This document shows, one piece after another, positions 18,270 through 26,376 of a stretch of DNA of 64,000 nt. The translations under genes and the position numbers were made by a program. Location of the stretch: the NCBI GenBank assembly GCA_947589325.1, contig CANQAM010000006.1, positions 40,207 through 104,206 of the forward strand, given 5' to 3'. The notes under the pieces are model-generated. The model was given only the letters and a program-made list of their open reading frames with translations. It was not told the DNA's origin and did not search any database. Every line of letters starts with the position of its first letter. Within the stretch, counting starts at the first letter, position 1. Origin of the DNA: an uncultured Bacteroidales bacterium (lineage in GTDB: Bacteria > Bacteroidota > Bacteroidia > Bacteroidales > UBA11471).

Positions 18270-18638
18270 TTAGCGCAGGGTGGGGAAGAAGGCTTCGGGA
18301 ATATGCTCCACCGTATAGCCGCCCGCCCCGTCGCTCAACAGGGCGATGACGTCGAAGCGCACGTCGAAAGGCAGGTCGTATTCTGCCACATAGGCAGCCG
18401 CCGCGTCGATGATGCGGCGGGCTTTTGCTCGCGTAACCGCCTCTTCGGGGCGCATATAGTCGTCATTCGTTCGGGTTTTCACTTCGACCACCACGAGCGT
18501 ATTCTCCTTGTAGGCGACGATGTCGAGCTCGTATTTTCCGCTGCGCCAGTTTACGTCGCGCACAGTATAGCCCTGTGTCAGCAGGTATTCGGCGGCGCGT
18601 TGTTCGCCGCTCTTTCCAGTTTCGTTGTGTCGTGCCAT
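18270..18638 (-). CDS. yraN: YraN/UPF0102 family endonuclease-like protein
   Basis: A 122-residue cytoplasmic protein of the UPF0102 family, which has a Holliday-junction-resolvase/restriction-endonuclease-like fold and no firmly established function. Family signatures are GKSGEQRAAEYL at 8-19, the catalytic-like YELDIVA (36-42) and VVVEVKTR (49-56). The start ATG at 18638 gives the normal length; the longer frame upstream runs back through the terminator and into the ferritin gene. It is first in a probable yraN–birA–MATE unit. Confidence 0.92.
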   Translation of the reverse strand: MARHNETGKSGEQRAAEYLLTQGYTVRDVNWRSGKYELDIVAYKENTLVVVEVKTRTNDDYMRPEEAVTRAKARRIIDAAAAYVAEYDLPFDVRFDVIALLSDGAGGYTVEHIPEAFFPTLR

Positions 18639-18654
18639 ACTTCCTTCGTCCGTA

Positions 18655-18662
18655 CAAAAATA
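18655..18662 (-). promoter_or_regulatory. Putative -7 element for yraN–birA–MATE
   Basis: On the minus strand this reads TATTTTTG, an exact TAnnTTTG match, 16 bases before the yraN ATG. No exact -33 box is seen. Confidence 0.35.
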
Positions 18663-18816
18663 CGATTTTTTCCTGTTTCGGGTTATATTCCCCAAAACAA
18701 AATCGAAATACAAAATATAGTACGGACGATGCAATATATAATTTAAGACAGGTGAAAAATAACGTCTGTTCAGAAATGGTGTAACGACCGTGAAATTAAG
18801 AAATTTCATATTATAA

Positions 18817-18849
18817 AAAAGCGGCGCAGGAACACCCTGCGCCGCTTTT
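18817..18849. terminator. Terminator after the ferritin-like gene
   Basis: A perfect 14-base stem AAAAGCGGCGCAGG (18817-18830) pairs with 18836-18849 across a five-base loop. It lies 16 bases past the minus-strand stop at 18865, and its minus-strand side ends in a T-run. The rest of 18639-18864 shows no gene. Confidence 0.88.
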
Positions 18850-18864
18850 GCATTTGAACAGAAA

Positions 18865-19395
18865 TTACAGATATTTTTCGGCGACACGCTTTTCTGCGAT
18901 GAGGCTTTCCCGAAACTCCCGAATATCGTCGAGCCACGTTTCGATGTCGTTTTCGTGTTCGAGTTCCTCCGCCAGAATCTGTGTGGCGATGGAAAATGTC
19001 GTAAAGTCTTTGCCGTCGGTGAGTTTTGCCAGCGATTCATACCGTTGTATGGCGCAGCGCTCCGACGACAGATTCTGTTTGAGTATCGACTCCACATACG
19101 AATCCACCGGCGCCTCGTATTTGCATTTCGAGAGTATCGGCCAGTCTTCGGGCGAGAGCACCGGTGTGCCGTCGAGTTCGGTGATGCGGGTCGCCAGCAG
19201 TTCGGCATGATGCAGTTCTTCGTCGGCGTGTTCGTACAGCTCTTTCTCCACGTTGGCGCGCATGGGTCCGCTCATGATGCGCGCCCCTATCCAGTATTGG
19301 TAGTACGCCAGCCACTCTTCCGACAACGCCTGATTGAGCGTTTCAATCAGTTTCTCAACATCTAAATCCACGATTTCGACACCTTTTTTTCCCAT
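18865..19395 (-). CDS. Dps-like ferritin (DPSL / thioferritin type)
   Basis: A 176-residue four-helix-bundle ferritin-like protein. Metal-ligand motifs are EEWLAYYQYW (about 26-35), HADEELHHAE (56-65), SSERCAIQRYE (109-119) and EELEHENDIETW (143-154). Cysteines at about 91 (KCKYEAP) and 113 (ERCAI) match the pair described for the DPSL or thioferritin subfamily known from Bacteroides fragilis and Sulfolobus, in which a disulfide or thiol pair sits beside the di-iron site. Such proteins oxidise Fe2+ with peroxide, store iron and protect DNA during oxidative stress. It is a single gene between a strong terminator and a divergent sigma-54-type regulator. Assignment to DPSL rather than bacterioferritin rests on the cysteines and length. 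Confidence 0.85.
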   Translation of the reverse strand: MGKKGVEIVDLDVEKLIETLNQALSEEWLAYYQYWIGARIMSGPMRANVEKELYEHADEELHHAELLATRITELDGTPVLSPEDWPILSKCKYEAPVDSYVESILKQNLSSERCAIQRYESLAKLTDGKDFTTFSIATQILAEELEHENDIETWLDDIREFRESLIAEKRVAEKYL

Positions 19396-19516
19396 GACAT
19401 TTCTTTTTTAGAGTTCATATATTCGATTTTGTGGAGAAAACAACGGCTCCGCGCAAAAAGTTCATGCCGCCCGCAGGGAAACGATATGGCAAAAAAAACG
19501 TTATAACGGTATCAAT

Positions 19517-19524
19517 CAAATATA
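19517..19524 (-). promoter_or_regulatory. Possible -7 element for the ferritin-like gene
   Basis: On the minus strand this reads TATATTTG, an exact TAnnTTTG match. It would give a leader of about 115 bases before the ATG at 19395. It nearly abuts the plus-strand element at 19533-19540, so the two divergent promoters would overlap. Confidence 0.3.
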
Positions 19525-19532
19525 AGATTTCG

Positions 19533-19540
19533 TATCTTTG
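19533..19540 (+). promoter_or_regulatory. Putative -7 element for the sigma-54 activator–lptE–secG operon
   Basis: TATCTTTG is an exact TAnnTTTG match, 23 bases before the ATG at 19564. Confidence 0.45.
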
Positions 19541-19563
19541 TAATCGGAATTATCTTTACGACA

Positions 19564-20832
19564 ATGGTTGCAACGGCAGACATACAGCAGGTGAAACAGC
19601 GTTTCGGCATCATAGGCAACAGCACGGGGCTTACCCGCGCCATAAGCCGCGCTCTGCAAATCGCGCCGACCGACCTCTCCGTGCTGATTACCGGCGAGAG
19701 CGGTACGGGTAAGGAATTTTTCCCGCAAATCATTCATGCCAACAGCGCCCGCAAGCATGGGCGATACATCGCCGTAAACTGCGGCGCCATACCCGAAGGT
19801 ACGGTCGATTCCGAGCTTTTCGGGCACGAAAAAGGCTCTTTTACCGGTGCACTTGCCGACCGCAAAGGATATTTCGAGGAAGCCGACGGCGGCACCATAT
19901 TCCTCGATGAAGTGGGTGAGCTGCCCATGACCACGCAAGCCCGTTTGCTGCGCGTGCTCGAAAGCGGTGAATTTATAAAGGTAGGTTCTTCCAAAGTGCA
20001 GAAAACCAACGTGCGCATCGTCGCCGCCACCAACGTGAATATGATGGAGGCCATTGCCGAAGGCCATTTCCGCGAAGACCTCTTTTACCGCCTCAGCACC
20101 GTGCCTATCGAGCTGCCGCCCCTGCGCGACCGCATGGACGACATCTGGCTGCTTTTCCGCAAATTTGCCGCCGACTTCGCCGAAAAATACCGCATGCCTG
20201 CCATACAGTTGAGCGAGAGTGCCAAAAAAGTTTTGTTGGCTTACCGCTGGCCCGGCAATATCCGTCAGCTGCGCAACGTAACCGAGCAAATATCCATCTT
20301 CGAAACGGCGCGCGAAATCAGCGCAGAAACCTTGCAGACCTACCTGCCGGCGTATGATATGGAGCGTCTGCCCATACTCAACCGCAGCGAAAAGAGGAGC
20401 GGAGAAATACCTTTCGGCAACGAACGGGAACTGCTCTATCTCGTTTTCGAGATGAAAAAGGAAATCAACGACCTGCGTGCCACTATCGATGCCCTGCGCG
20501 AGGGCGAAACCCTGACAACGCAGCCGGCATCGACCGTCATTTATCCCGCCGCGAAATCGGACGCCTTGGCACCCCTGCCCACCGGTATGCCGGCATTCCC
20601 GAAAGCCTATCCCATAGACAAGCCGGCGCACGAAACGCTCCCCGACGAAAGCGAGTATGTCGAAAACGAAGTCATACCTTCGATACCGTCGCTCGAAGAC
20701 GCCGAAAAGGAGATGATACGGAAATCGTTGGAACGAAATGGCGGAAAGCGCAAGAAAACCGCCGAAGAGTTGGGCATTTCGGAACGGACGCTCTACCGGA
20801 AAATCAACGAATACAATCTCACTTCCAAATAA
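19564..20832 (+). CDS. Sigma-54-interacting AAA+ transcriptional activator without receiver domain
   Basis: A 422-residue regulator. An AAA+ domain spans about 14-240: Walker A GESGTGKE at 44-51, sigma-54 loop GSFTGA at 91-96, Walker B GGTIFLDE at 109-116 and the arginine-bearing REDLFYRLS segment. A low-complexity linker covers about 300-370 and a Fis-type helix-turn-helix the last 45 residues (KKTAEELGISERTLYRKI). It should remodel RpoN holoenzyme at promoters. There is no N-terminal response-regulator receiver or GAF domain, so activity may be set by abundance or by a partner. The loop has serine in place of the first alanine of GAFTGA. It heads an operon with lptE (3 bases on), a hypothetical protein and secG, an order usual in Bacteroidales. 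Confidence 0.93.
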   Translation: MVATADIQQVKQRFGIIGNSTGLTRAISRALQIAPTDLSVLITGESGTGKEFFPQIIHANSARKHGRYIAVNCGAIPEGTVDSELFGHEKGSFTGALADRKGYFEEADGGTIFLDEVGELPMTTQARLLRVLESGEFIKVGSSKVQKTNVRIVAATNVNMMEAIAEGHFREDLFYRLSTVPIELPPLRDRMDDIWLLFRKFAADFAEKYRMPAIQLSESAKKVLLAYRWPGNIRQLRNVTEQISIFETAREISAETLQTYLPAYDMERLPILNRSEKRSGEIPFGNERELLYLVFEMKKEINDLRATIDALREGETLTTQPASTVIYPAAKSDALAPLPTGMPAFPKAYPIDKPAHETLPDESEYVENEVIPSIPSLEDAEKEMIRKSLERNGGKRKKTAEELGISERTLYRKINEYNLTSK

Positions 20833-20835
20833 ACC

Positions 20836-21333
20836 ATGAAACGTCTTTTTGCGATACTGTTTCTCGTATGCACCGCCTGCACGGTTTCGTACCGGTTCAA
20901 CGGCGCGTCGATCGATTACAATACGACCAAGACGATAACCATCAACGATTTTCCCATACGAGCCGCACTGGTATATCCGCCGCTGGCAACCACATTCAAC
21001 GAAACGCTGAAAGATGCCTATACGCGGCAGACCCGTCTGAGCCTCGTTCCGTCGGGCGGCGACCTCGTACTCGAAGGCGAAATCACCGGCTATACCCTTA
21101 CCCCGCAAGCCGTTACCGAAGATGCCTATGCCTCGCAAACCCGACTTACCGTTACGGTGCGGGTGCGCTACACCGATACGAAACACCCCAACAACGATGT
21201 TGAAAATTCGTTTAGCGCCTACCGCGATTTTCCGAGCAGCAGTATGCTCACCGACGTGCAGGACGAATTGATAGAACAAATCACGGAGGAATTGGCCGAC
21301 CTTATTTTCAATGCAACCGTAGGCAATTGGTAA
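20836..21333 (+). CDS. lptE: LptE-family lipopolysaccharide-assembly lipoprotein
   Basis: A 165-residue lipoprotein; the signal (about 1-14) ends at a lipobox around LVCTAC (C15). The mature part shows the Bacteroidetes LptE pattern: YRFNGASIDY, the FPIRAALVYPPLATTFNE segment, and EGEITGYTLTP. LptE plugs the LptD barrel that inserts LPS or lipooligosaccharide into the outer membrane. It starts three bases after the upstream stop and is followed by a hypothetical gene and secG. The family match is strong, though not tested by alignment. Confidence 0.88.
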   Translation: MKRLFAILFLVCTACTVSYRFNGASIDYNTTKTITINDFPIRAALVYPPLATTFNETLKDAYTRQTRLSLVPSGGDLVLEGEITGYTLTPQAVTEDAYASQTRLTVTVRVRYTDTKHPNNDVENSFSAYRDFPSSSMLTDVQDELIEQITEELADLIFNATVGNW

Positions 21334-21337
21334 TCCG

Positions 21338-22036
21338 ATGGAAGAAGGCGCAGTCATCAGGCAGAATTTTACCCGGGACGTCCCGACCCTTTCGGTCGAG
21401 GAGTTGCAGCGGCTGCAATCCGACTATCCCTATTTTCAGGCGGTGCGCTTTTTGTATTTGAAAAAATTGCGCCGCGATTTTCCCGAGCGTTACCCGCAAG
21501 CGTTGCAGGAAAATGCCCTCTATGCCGGCGACCGCAAGGCGCTCTTTATGCTCTTGGAAGGCGCGGAACAGACGTGGCACGAGCTTTATCCCGACGAAAA
21601 AGAAAAGCCGGAAACCGATGCTTTCGGGCTTATCGATTCGTTTCTCGCCTCCCGTTCGTCGGAACTCGGCAGGGAAACGGAGCTTTACCCCGAAGCGTCC
21701 TATCGCTTCGACGATGCCGAAACGCCTGCTGCTGCCCCTGCTGAAAATTCCTTTGCTCTTGTCGATGCCTTTCTCGATGCATCGCCCGAAGAGAAAGAAC
21801 CGCAGGCTCCGGTTATTGCAGTGGCGGAAAATCCTGAAAATGAAGATTCTGATGAGTTGCAGGACGAAGAATTTTTGACGGAAAGTCTGGCGAAAATATA
21901 CATCAAACAGCGGCGTTATGCCAAAGCGTTGGAAATTATTCGGAAATTAAGTTTGAAATATCCGGAAAAAAATATTTACTTTGCAGACCAAATTCGATTT
22001 TTGGAGAAATTGATTATTAACATAAAACCAGAATAA
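21338..22036 (+). CDS. Hypothetical acidic protein with C-terminal TPR-like helices
   Basis: A 232-residue cytoplasmic protein lacking a signal peptide. The N-terminal 90 residues are helical (VEELQRLQSDYPYFQAVRFL). A long acidic, low-complexity stretch covers about 90-185. The C-terminal 45 residues form a TPR-like pair (LAKIYIKQRRYAKALEIIRKL). It is held between lptE and secG by gaps of 4 and 2 bases, so it is translated from the same message. The same position in other Bacteroidales is occupied by a similar unnamed protein. Function unknown. Confidence 0.85.
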   Translation: MEEGAVIRQNFTRDVPTLSVEELQRLQSDYPYFQAVRFLYLKKLRRDFPERYPQALQENALYAGDRKALFMLLEGAEQTWHELYPDEKEKPETDAFGLIDSFLASRSSELGRETELYPEASYRFDDAETPAAAPAENSFALVDAFLDASPEEKEPQAPVIAVAENPENEDSDELQDEEFLTESLAKIYIKQRRYAKALEIIRKLSLKYPEKNIYFADQIRFLEKLIINIKPE

Positions 22037-22038
22037 CC

Positions 22039-22371
22039 ATGTACGTGTTCCTTACCATTTTGATTCTTATCGCAGCTATATGCCTTATACTCATTGTTTT
22101 GGTACAAAATTCCAAAGGCGGAGGCTTGGCATCGAGCTTTGCATCGTCCAACCAGATTATGGGGGCGCCCAAGACTGCCGACTTCCTCGAAAAAGCAACG
22201 TGGACGCTGGCAGGCACCGTTATCGTGCTGAGCATCATCACGGCAGCATTCTTGCCGAGCCGCACCGCGAGCGCTTCTTCCGACATCGACGCCATCGTCA
22301 ATACCGAAATTCCGGCGCCGAATTTCGAATCGGAGCTCCCCGCCGATTTGGCCGTGCCCGATGCCGAGTAA
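22039..22371 (+). CDS. secG: Preprotein translocase subunit SecG
   Basis: A 110-residue inner-membrane protein with two hydrophobic helices (about 2-20 and 55-75). Between them is the SecG signature LVQNSKGGGLASSF (about 21-34). It supports SecYEG-mediated export by assisting the SecA cycle. The C-terminal tail (about 78-110) is Ala/Glu-rich and longer than in E. coli, as usual in Bacteroidetes. It is the last gene of the operon and is followed by a strong terminator. Confidence 0.95.
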   Translation: MYVFLTILILIAAICLILIVLVQNSKGGGLASSFASSNQIMGAPKTADFLEKATWTLAGTVIVLSIITAAFLPSRTASASSDIDAIVNTEIPAPNFESELPADLAVPDAE

Positions 22372-22393
22372 AAAGGAATCGCATTTGTATAAT

Positions 22394-22430
22394 AAAAGCC
22401 GCCCGATAAACATATCGGGCGGCTTTTTTT
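22394..22430 (+). terminator. Rho-independent terminator after secG
   Basis: Fifteen-base perfect stem AAAAGCCGCCCGATA (22394-22408) with 22413-22427, a four-base loop, followed by a T-run. The symmetry allows it to act also on the minus-strand SOD transcript ending at 22463. Confidence 0.92.
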
Positions 22431-22462
22431 GTTTCTTCGGGCGGAGAGGCAGAGGCGCTCGG

Positions 22463-23527
22463 TTATACCCGCGCAGCCACTTTATCCCAATCGACCAACG
22501 ACCAAAACGCTTTTACGAAATCGGCTCTGCGGTTGCGGTAATCGATGTAGTAGGCGTGTTCCCATACGTCGAGGGTGAGCAGCGGTTTCATCGATTTGGT
22601 CAGCGGATTTCCGGCATTCGGCATCGCTTCGATATGCAGCTTGCCCTGTTTGTCGGCAGCGAGCCATACCCAGCCCGATCCGAACAGTCCCAGCGCCGCT
22701 TTCCCGAATTGTTCTTGAAACGACTCTACCGAGCCGAACTCTTTGGTCAGCAGCGTCGCCAGTTTTTCGGGCATGGCTTTTTGGGCGGGTGTCAGCGTGT
22801 CGAAGAAGAAAGTGTGATTCCACGTTTGGGCGGCGTTGTTGAATATCGCCCCATCGGAACTCTTTACGATTTCATCGAGCGTCATTTCGGCATAAGGCGT
22901 GCCGGCAATCAGTTTGTTCAGGTTGTCGATGTACGTTTGCAGATGTTTGCCGTAATGGTAATCGATGGTTTCTTTGCTCATTGCCGGAGCCAGTGCGTCG
23001 GCGGCATACGGGAGCTTAGGCATTTCGTGTGTCATGACAGTATGATTTTTAAGTGAAACAGTATCGGGGTTGTTGCAATACACATAGCCGTTCATATAGG
23101 TGGCGAGGACGAGCCACAGCAGATACGGAGCGAAAAGCCATGCCGAAACTTTCCGCACCGGATAGGAAACGCAGATGTAGGCGACGACTGCCGCGTCGAG
23201 CAGCAGTATGTCGAGCAAGCCCGCCAACGGATTCCGGGCGTAGAAGAACAGCACGCTCCACAAAAAGTTGAGCAATAGCTGCACGCCCCACAAGGCTGCG
23301 ATGAGCCGGTGGCGTTCCGGTTTTGCCAGAATCAGCGAAAGCGATAATCCTATACATATATATAAGGCGCACCATACAATCGGGAATACCATGTTAGGCG
23401 GAGTCAGCACCGTTTTTTCCAATAACGGATACCATTCCGCCAGCGCACTGCGCTGGAACAGAGAGGCAGACGCCCCTACGATGAAGCACCCGATTGTGGG
23501 TAACAAATATATAAATATCTTTTTCAT
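22463..23527 (-). CDS. In-frame fusion of TspO membrane protein to Fe/Mn superoxide dismutase
   Basis: One uninterrupted 354-codon frame. Residues 1-153 are a TspO/MBR protein with five hydrophobic helices and the WYPLLEKT…LTPPNMVFPIVW pattern at 32-52. Residues 154-164 are a short linker. From Met165 the frame is a complete Fe/Mn-type SOD: MPKLPYAADAL, metal ligands in HYGKHL, in NNAAQTWNHTFFF and in LDVWEHAYYIDY. TspO binds porphyrin and tryptophan-like ligands; SOD dismutates superoxide. Met165 (position 23035) equals the usual start of stand-alone Bacteroides SODs, so the cell may make a free SOD by internal initiation, the fusion, or both. No stop codon and no clear promoter lie between the parts. 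Which product dominates is unknown. Confidence 0.88.
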   Translation of the reverse strand: MKKIFIYLLPTIGCFIVGASASLFQRSALAEWYPLLEKTVLTPPNMVFPIVWCALYICIGLSLSLILAKPERHRLIAALWGVQLLLNFLWSVLFFYARNPLAGLLDILLLDAAVVAYICVSYPVRKVSAWLFAPYLLWLVLATYMNGYVYCNNPDTVSLKNHTVMTHEMPKLPYAADALAPAMSKETIDYHYGKHLQTYIDNLNKLIAGTPYAEMTLDEIVKSSDGAIFNNAAQTWNHTFFFDTLTPAQKAMPEKLATLLTKEFGSVESFQEQFGKAALGLFGSGWVWLAADKQGKLHIEAMPNAGNPLTKSMKPLLTLDVWEHAYYIDYRNRRADFVKAFWSLVDWDKVAARV

Positions 23528-23555
23528 AAAACCTGTTTTTCTACAACTTTTGTGG

Positions 23556-23577
23556 AAACGACTTTTGTCGTTTTTTG
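23556..23577 (+). other. Terminator-like hairpin without an upstream gene
   Basis: AAACGAC (23556-23562), a TTTT loop, and GTCGTTT (23567-23573) followed by more T. On the plus strand this has the form of a short intrinsic terminator, yet no plus-strand gene precedes it. It lies in the 229-base gap 23528-23756 between the divergent tspO-sod and porin genes, which otherwise shows only the porin promoter. Confidence 0.4.
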
Positions 23578-23723
23578 TTCAGGAAAACGTCCGATTTTAG
23601 AAATTTTTTTCACGCGGCAGCCGGTGGAGGAACACGCTTTTTTATGTAAAAATACCATAAAAGGTGTAGTTGCGGAGCGAAAAATAGCAATAAATAGGTA
23701 TTGCCCGCCTTGCGGCTTGAAAA

Positions 23724-23731
23724 TACTTTTG
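23724..23731 (+). promoter_or_regulatory. Putative -7 element for the porin–imelysin–cytochrome operon
   Basis: TACTTTTG is an exact TAnnTTTG match, 26 bases before the ATG at 23757. Only a partial -33 box (ATTG near 23700) is seen. Confidence 0.45.
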
Positions 23732-23756
23732 CCATGAAAATTCAACGAACTATTTT

Positions 23757-25109
23757 ATGATTGCAAGAAAGAGCGTTTTGTTGTTTGCCGTATGGACAGC
23801 CGTTGTCGCGACGGCTGCCGCCGAAAAAAAAGATTCCCTTGTCGTCGATTTGAAATCGGCATCGTATGCCTCCGCCGATTACGACGGTTTCCGCAAATTC
23901 CGTTTCGGCGGCTACGGCGAAGTGTTGGCGAATTTCATGGATTACGGCCGCAACCGTTTTTCGGGAACGAATTACGGAAACACGCGGGAGCATCGGGCTG
24001 CCGTGTCGATACCCCGTTTTGTCGTGGCTTTCGATTACAAATTTACCCCGAAATGGATTCTCGGCACCGAAATCGAATTTGAAGCCGGCGGTGTCGGTAC
24101 GGCAGTAGAACTTGAAAATTCCGAAAACGGCGAATACGAAACCGAAATGGAAAAAGGCGGGGAGGTCGCCCTCGAACAATTCCACATCACCCGCCTGATT
24201 CTTCCCGAACTCAACGTGCGTGTCGGACATATCATCGTGCCGGTGGGCTTGACCAATTTCAAACACGAACCGATAAATTTCTTCGGAACTTCGCGCCCCG
24301 AAGGCGAGACGACCATACTCCCCTCGACGTGGCACGAAACGGGTCTTGAACTTTTCGGCACGCTGGGTCGCCGCTATGCCCGTTTCTCCTACGAGGCGAT
24401 GGTCGTAGCCGGTCTCAATGCCAACGGTTTCGACCGCAATACGTGGGTAGCCGGCGGCAAGCAGGGGCTTTTCGAAGTCGATAACTTTACTTCGCCGGCG
24501 TATGTTCTGCGTCTTAATTACGAGGGCGTGCCCGGACTGCGGGTCGGCGGGTCGGTCTATTATTGTCCCGATGCGGGGCGCAATGCCGACAAGTCGCAGA
24601 CCTACAACATCAAAGTGCCCGTAACCATTTACAGTGCCGATGCACAATATCGCAACCGTTATGTAACGGCACGCCTCAATATGGTGTACGGCAATCTCGG
24701 AAACTCCGCGGGCGTGAGCAGCGTCAATACCAAATTGCCGAATGCCTCTCCGTACAGCCGCCTGACGCCCGTTGCCCGAAATGCCGTAAGCTATGCCGGC
24801 GAAGTAGGGCTGAATCTGGCAGCCATATTTTCCCGTGTGAAAAAATTTCCCGTCCTCTATCCCTTCGCCCGTTACGAATACTACAACCCGCAGGAGCGGG
24901 GCGAGGCGCGGCAGGTCATGGAAAAACGGTTGCAGACGAGTATGTGGACATTCGGTCTTAATTATTTTGCGCTGCCTAATCTCGTGGTGAAATTCGACTA
25001 TGCCACCCGGCAAATCGGTACGGGCCGCATGTTCGGGCACGGACCTTACAACAGTGAAAACGAATTTGGGCTGGGCATCGCCTACATCGGTTGGTTTTTA
25101 CGGAAATAA
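23757..25109 (+). CDS. Outer-membrane porin, OprO/OprP-like
   Basis: A 450-residue outer-membrane protein. The signal peptide (about 1-22) ends in AAAE. The rest is amphipathic beta structure: FRFGGYGEVLANFMDYG at the barrel start, LNVRVGHIIVPVGLTNF, and a final aromatic-rich strand (GLGIAYIGWFL). The pattern fits the phosphate-selective porin O/P superfamily, whose members carry anions or other small solutes; the true substrate is unknown. It is first in a run of six plus-strand genes with gaps of 15-73 bases. A second porin of the same class is fourth in that run. Confidence 0.85.
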   Translation: MIARKSVLLFAVWTAVVATAAAEKKDSLVVDLKSASYASADYDGFRKFRFGGYGEVLANFMDYGRNRFSGTNYGNTREHRAAVSIPRFVVAFDYKFTPKWILGTEIEFEAGGVGTAVELENSENGEYETEMEKGGEVALEQFHITRLILPELNVRVGHIIVPVGLTNFKHEPINFFGTSRPEGETTILPSTWHETGLELFGTLGRRYARFSYEAMVVAGLNANGFDRNTWVAGGKQGLFEVDNFTSPAYVLRLNYEGVPGLRVGGSVYYCPDAGRNADKSQTYNIKVPVTIYSADAQYRNRYVTARLNMVYGNLGNSAGVSSVNTKLPNASPYSRLTPVARNAVSYAGEVGLNLAAIFSRVKKFPVLYPFARYEYYNPQERGEARQVMEKRLQTSMWTFGLNYFALPNLVVKFDYATRQIGTGRMFGHGPYNSENEFGLGIAYIGWFLRK

Positions 25110-25145
25110 AACGGAAACAATATAATCATCAAAAAAATATCGAAT

Positions 25146-26303
25146 ATGAAAAAACAACTTTTTTTAGCGGCAGGTTTGCTCTTATGCCTCGCCCTGTTCC
25201 CGTCTTGCGACAATGAAGAAAATATGCTTTCGAACTCCGCTGCCGGAAATGCTGCCGATATCGATTACGATGCCTCCAACGCGGCAAGCTGGGGCAATTA
25301 CATGACACAGGTCGCTTTGCTCCTGAAAAGCGATGCCGCCACCCTGTACGACGACTGGGCGGTATCGTACAACGGCAGAGCCGCTTATGCGGAGATTTTC
25401 AAGAAACACGACAACGATACTTACGGGAGCGCCCTCAGCTGCTTGCAGGAAATCATCGAGGGGTGCAGCGATATAGCCGGCGAAGTGGGTGATGCCAAGA
25501 TAGGCGACCCCTACAATCTCTATGGCAGCGGCAAGACCACCGAAGCCCTCTATGCGGTGGAGTCGTGGTACAGCTGGCACTCTATCGACGACTATACCAA
25601 CAACATCTATTCGATTCGCAACTCCTACTGCGGCTCGCTCGATGCTTTGGTGGCTCCGCACTCCATATCCGCACTCGTTGCCGGCAAAGATGCTGCCCGC
25701 GATGCCGAAGTGCGTCATGCTATCGACCGTGCCGCCGAAGCCATTCAGAACATTCCTGCGCCGTTCCGCAACAACATCGATAGCCCGCAGGCTTCGGAAG
25801 CTATGGAGGCGTGCGGCGACCTTGTCGAAGTGTTGAACGGACTCAATGCCTATATACAAACTACTTTCAAAGGCGATGAATACGATGCCGAGCTCGATGC
25901 CGTCGTTGCCGGCTATGTCGATAATGTGGTGCTGCCCACCTATGCGTCGCTGAAAGAGAAAAACAGTGCGCTTTACGATGCCGCCGACGCTTTTCGGAAT
26001 GCTCCGAGCGATGTCGCTTTTGAGAACGCCTGCAAGGCATGGCTTGCTGCCCGCGAGCCGTGGGAGACGAGCGAAGCCTTCCTGTTCGGTCCGGTCGATG
26101 CCGAAGGGCTCGACCCCAACATGGACAGCTGGCCGCTCGACCAAAACGCTATCGTGCAGATTCTCTCCTCCGGCAATTACGACGACTTGAATTGGGCGGA
26201 CGGCGATTCCGACGACAAGATAGAAGCCGCCCAGAATGTAAGGGGATTCCATACGCTCGAATTTCTGATTTTCAAAGACGGAAAGCCCCGCAGCGTGAAC
26301 TAA
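25146..26303 (+). CDS. Imelysin-family (peptidase M75) lipoprotein
   Basis: A 385-residue lipoprotein with signal 1-20 and lipobox ending LFPSC (C21). Imelysin signatures are REPWETSEAFLFGP (about 309-322), DSWPLDQ, and the G-x-H-x-x-E motif GFHTLEFLIF (about 367-376). The M75 fold is two four-helix bundles; the GxHxxE histidine and glutamate are proposed metal ligands. Relatives (EfeO, IrpA, Algp7) serve iron uptake, and peptidase activity is doubtful. It sits 36 bases after a porin and 73 bases before a di-heme lipoprotein. Imelysin next to a DUF1111 di-heme protein is a recurring pairing in bacterial iron loci. Confidence 0.92.
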   Translation: MKKQLFLAAGLLLCLALFPSCDNEENMLSNSAAGNAADIDYDASNAASWGNYMTQVALLLKSDAATLYDDWAVSYNGRAAYAEIFKKHDNDTYGSALSCLQEIIEGCSDIAGEVGDAKIGDPYNLYGSGKTTEALYAVESWYSWHSIDDYTNNIYSIRNSYCGSLDALVAPHSISALVAGKDAARDAEVRHAIDRAAEAIQNIPAPFRNNIDSPQASEAMEACGDLVEVLNGLNAYIQTTFKGDEYDAELDAVVAGYVDNVVLPTYASLKEKNSALYDAADAFRNAPSDVAFENACKAWLAAREPWETSEAFLFGPVDAEGLDPNMDSWPLDQNAIVQILSSGNYDDLNWADGDSDDKIEAAQNVRGFHTLEFLIFKDGKPRSVN

Positions 26304-26376
26304 TATATACGGGAATGGTCGGGAGGCGAAACGGAAATTCGCTTCCTGACTGTCCGCATAAAACGATTCTTGGTAA

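Noticed and set aside
19516..21357. 613-codon minus-strand frame over the sigma-54 activator and lptE
   Set aside because: It spans two clear genes on the other strand and has no recognisable domain.
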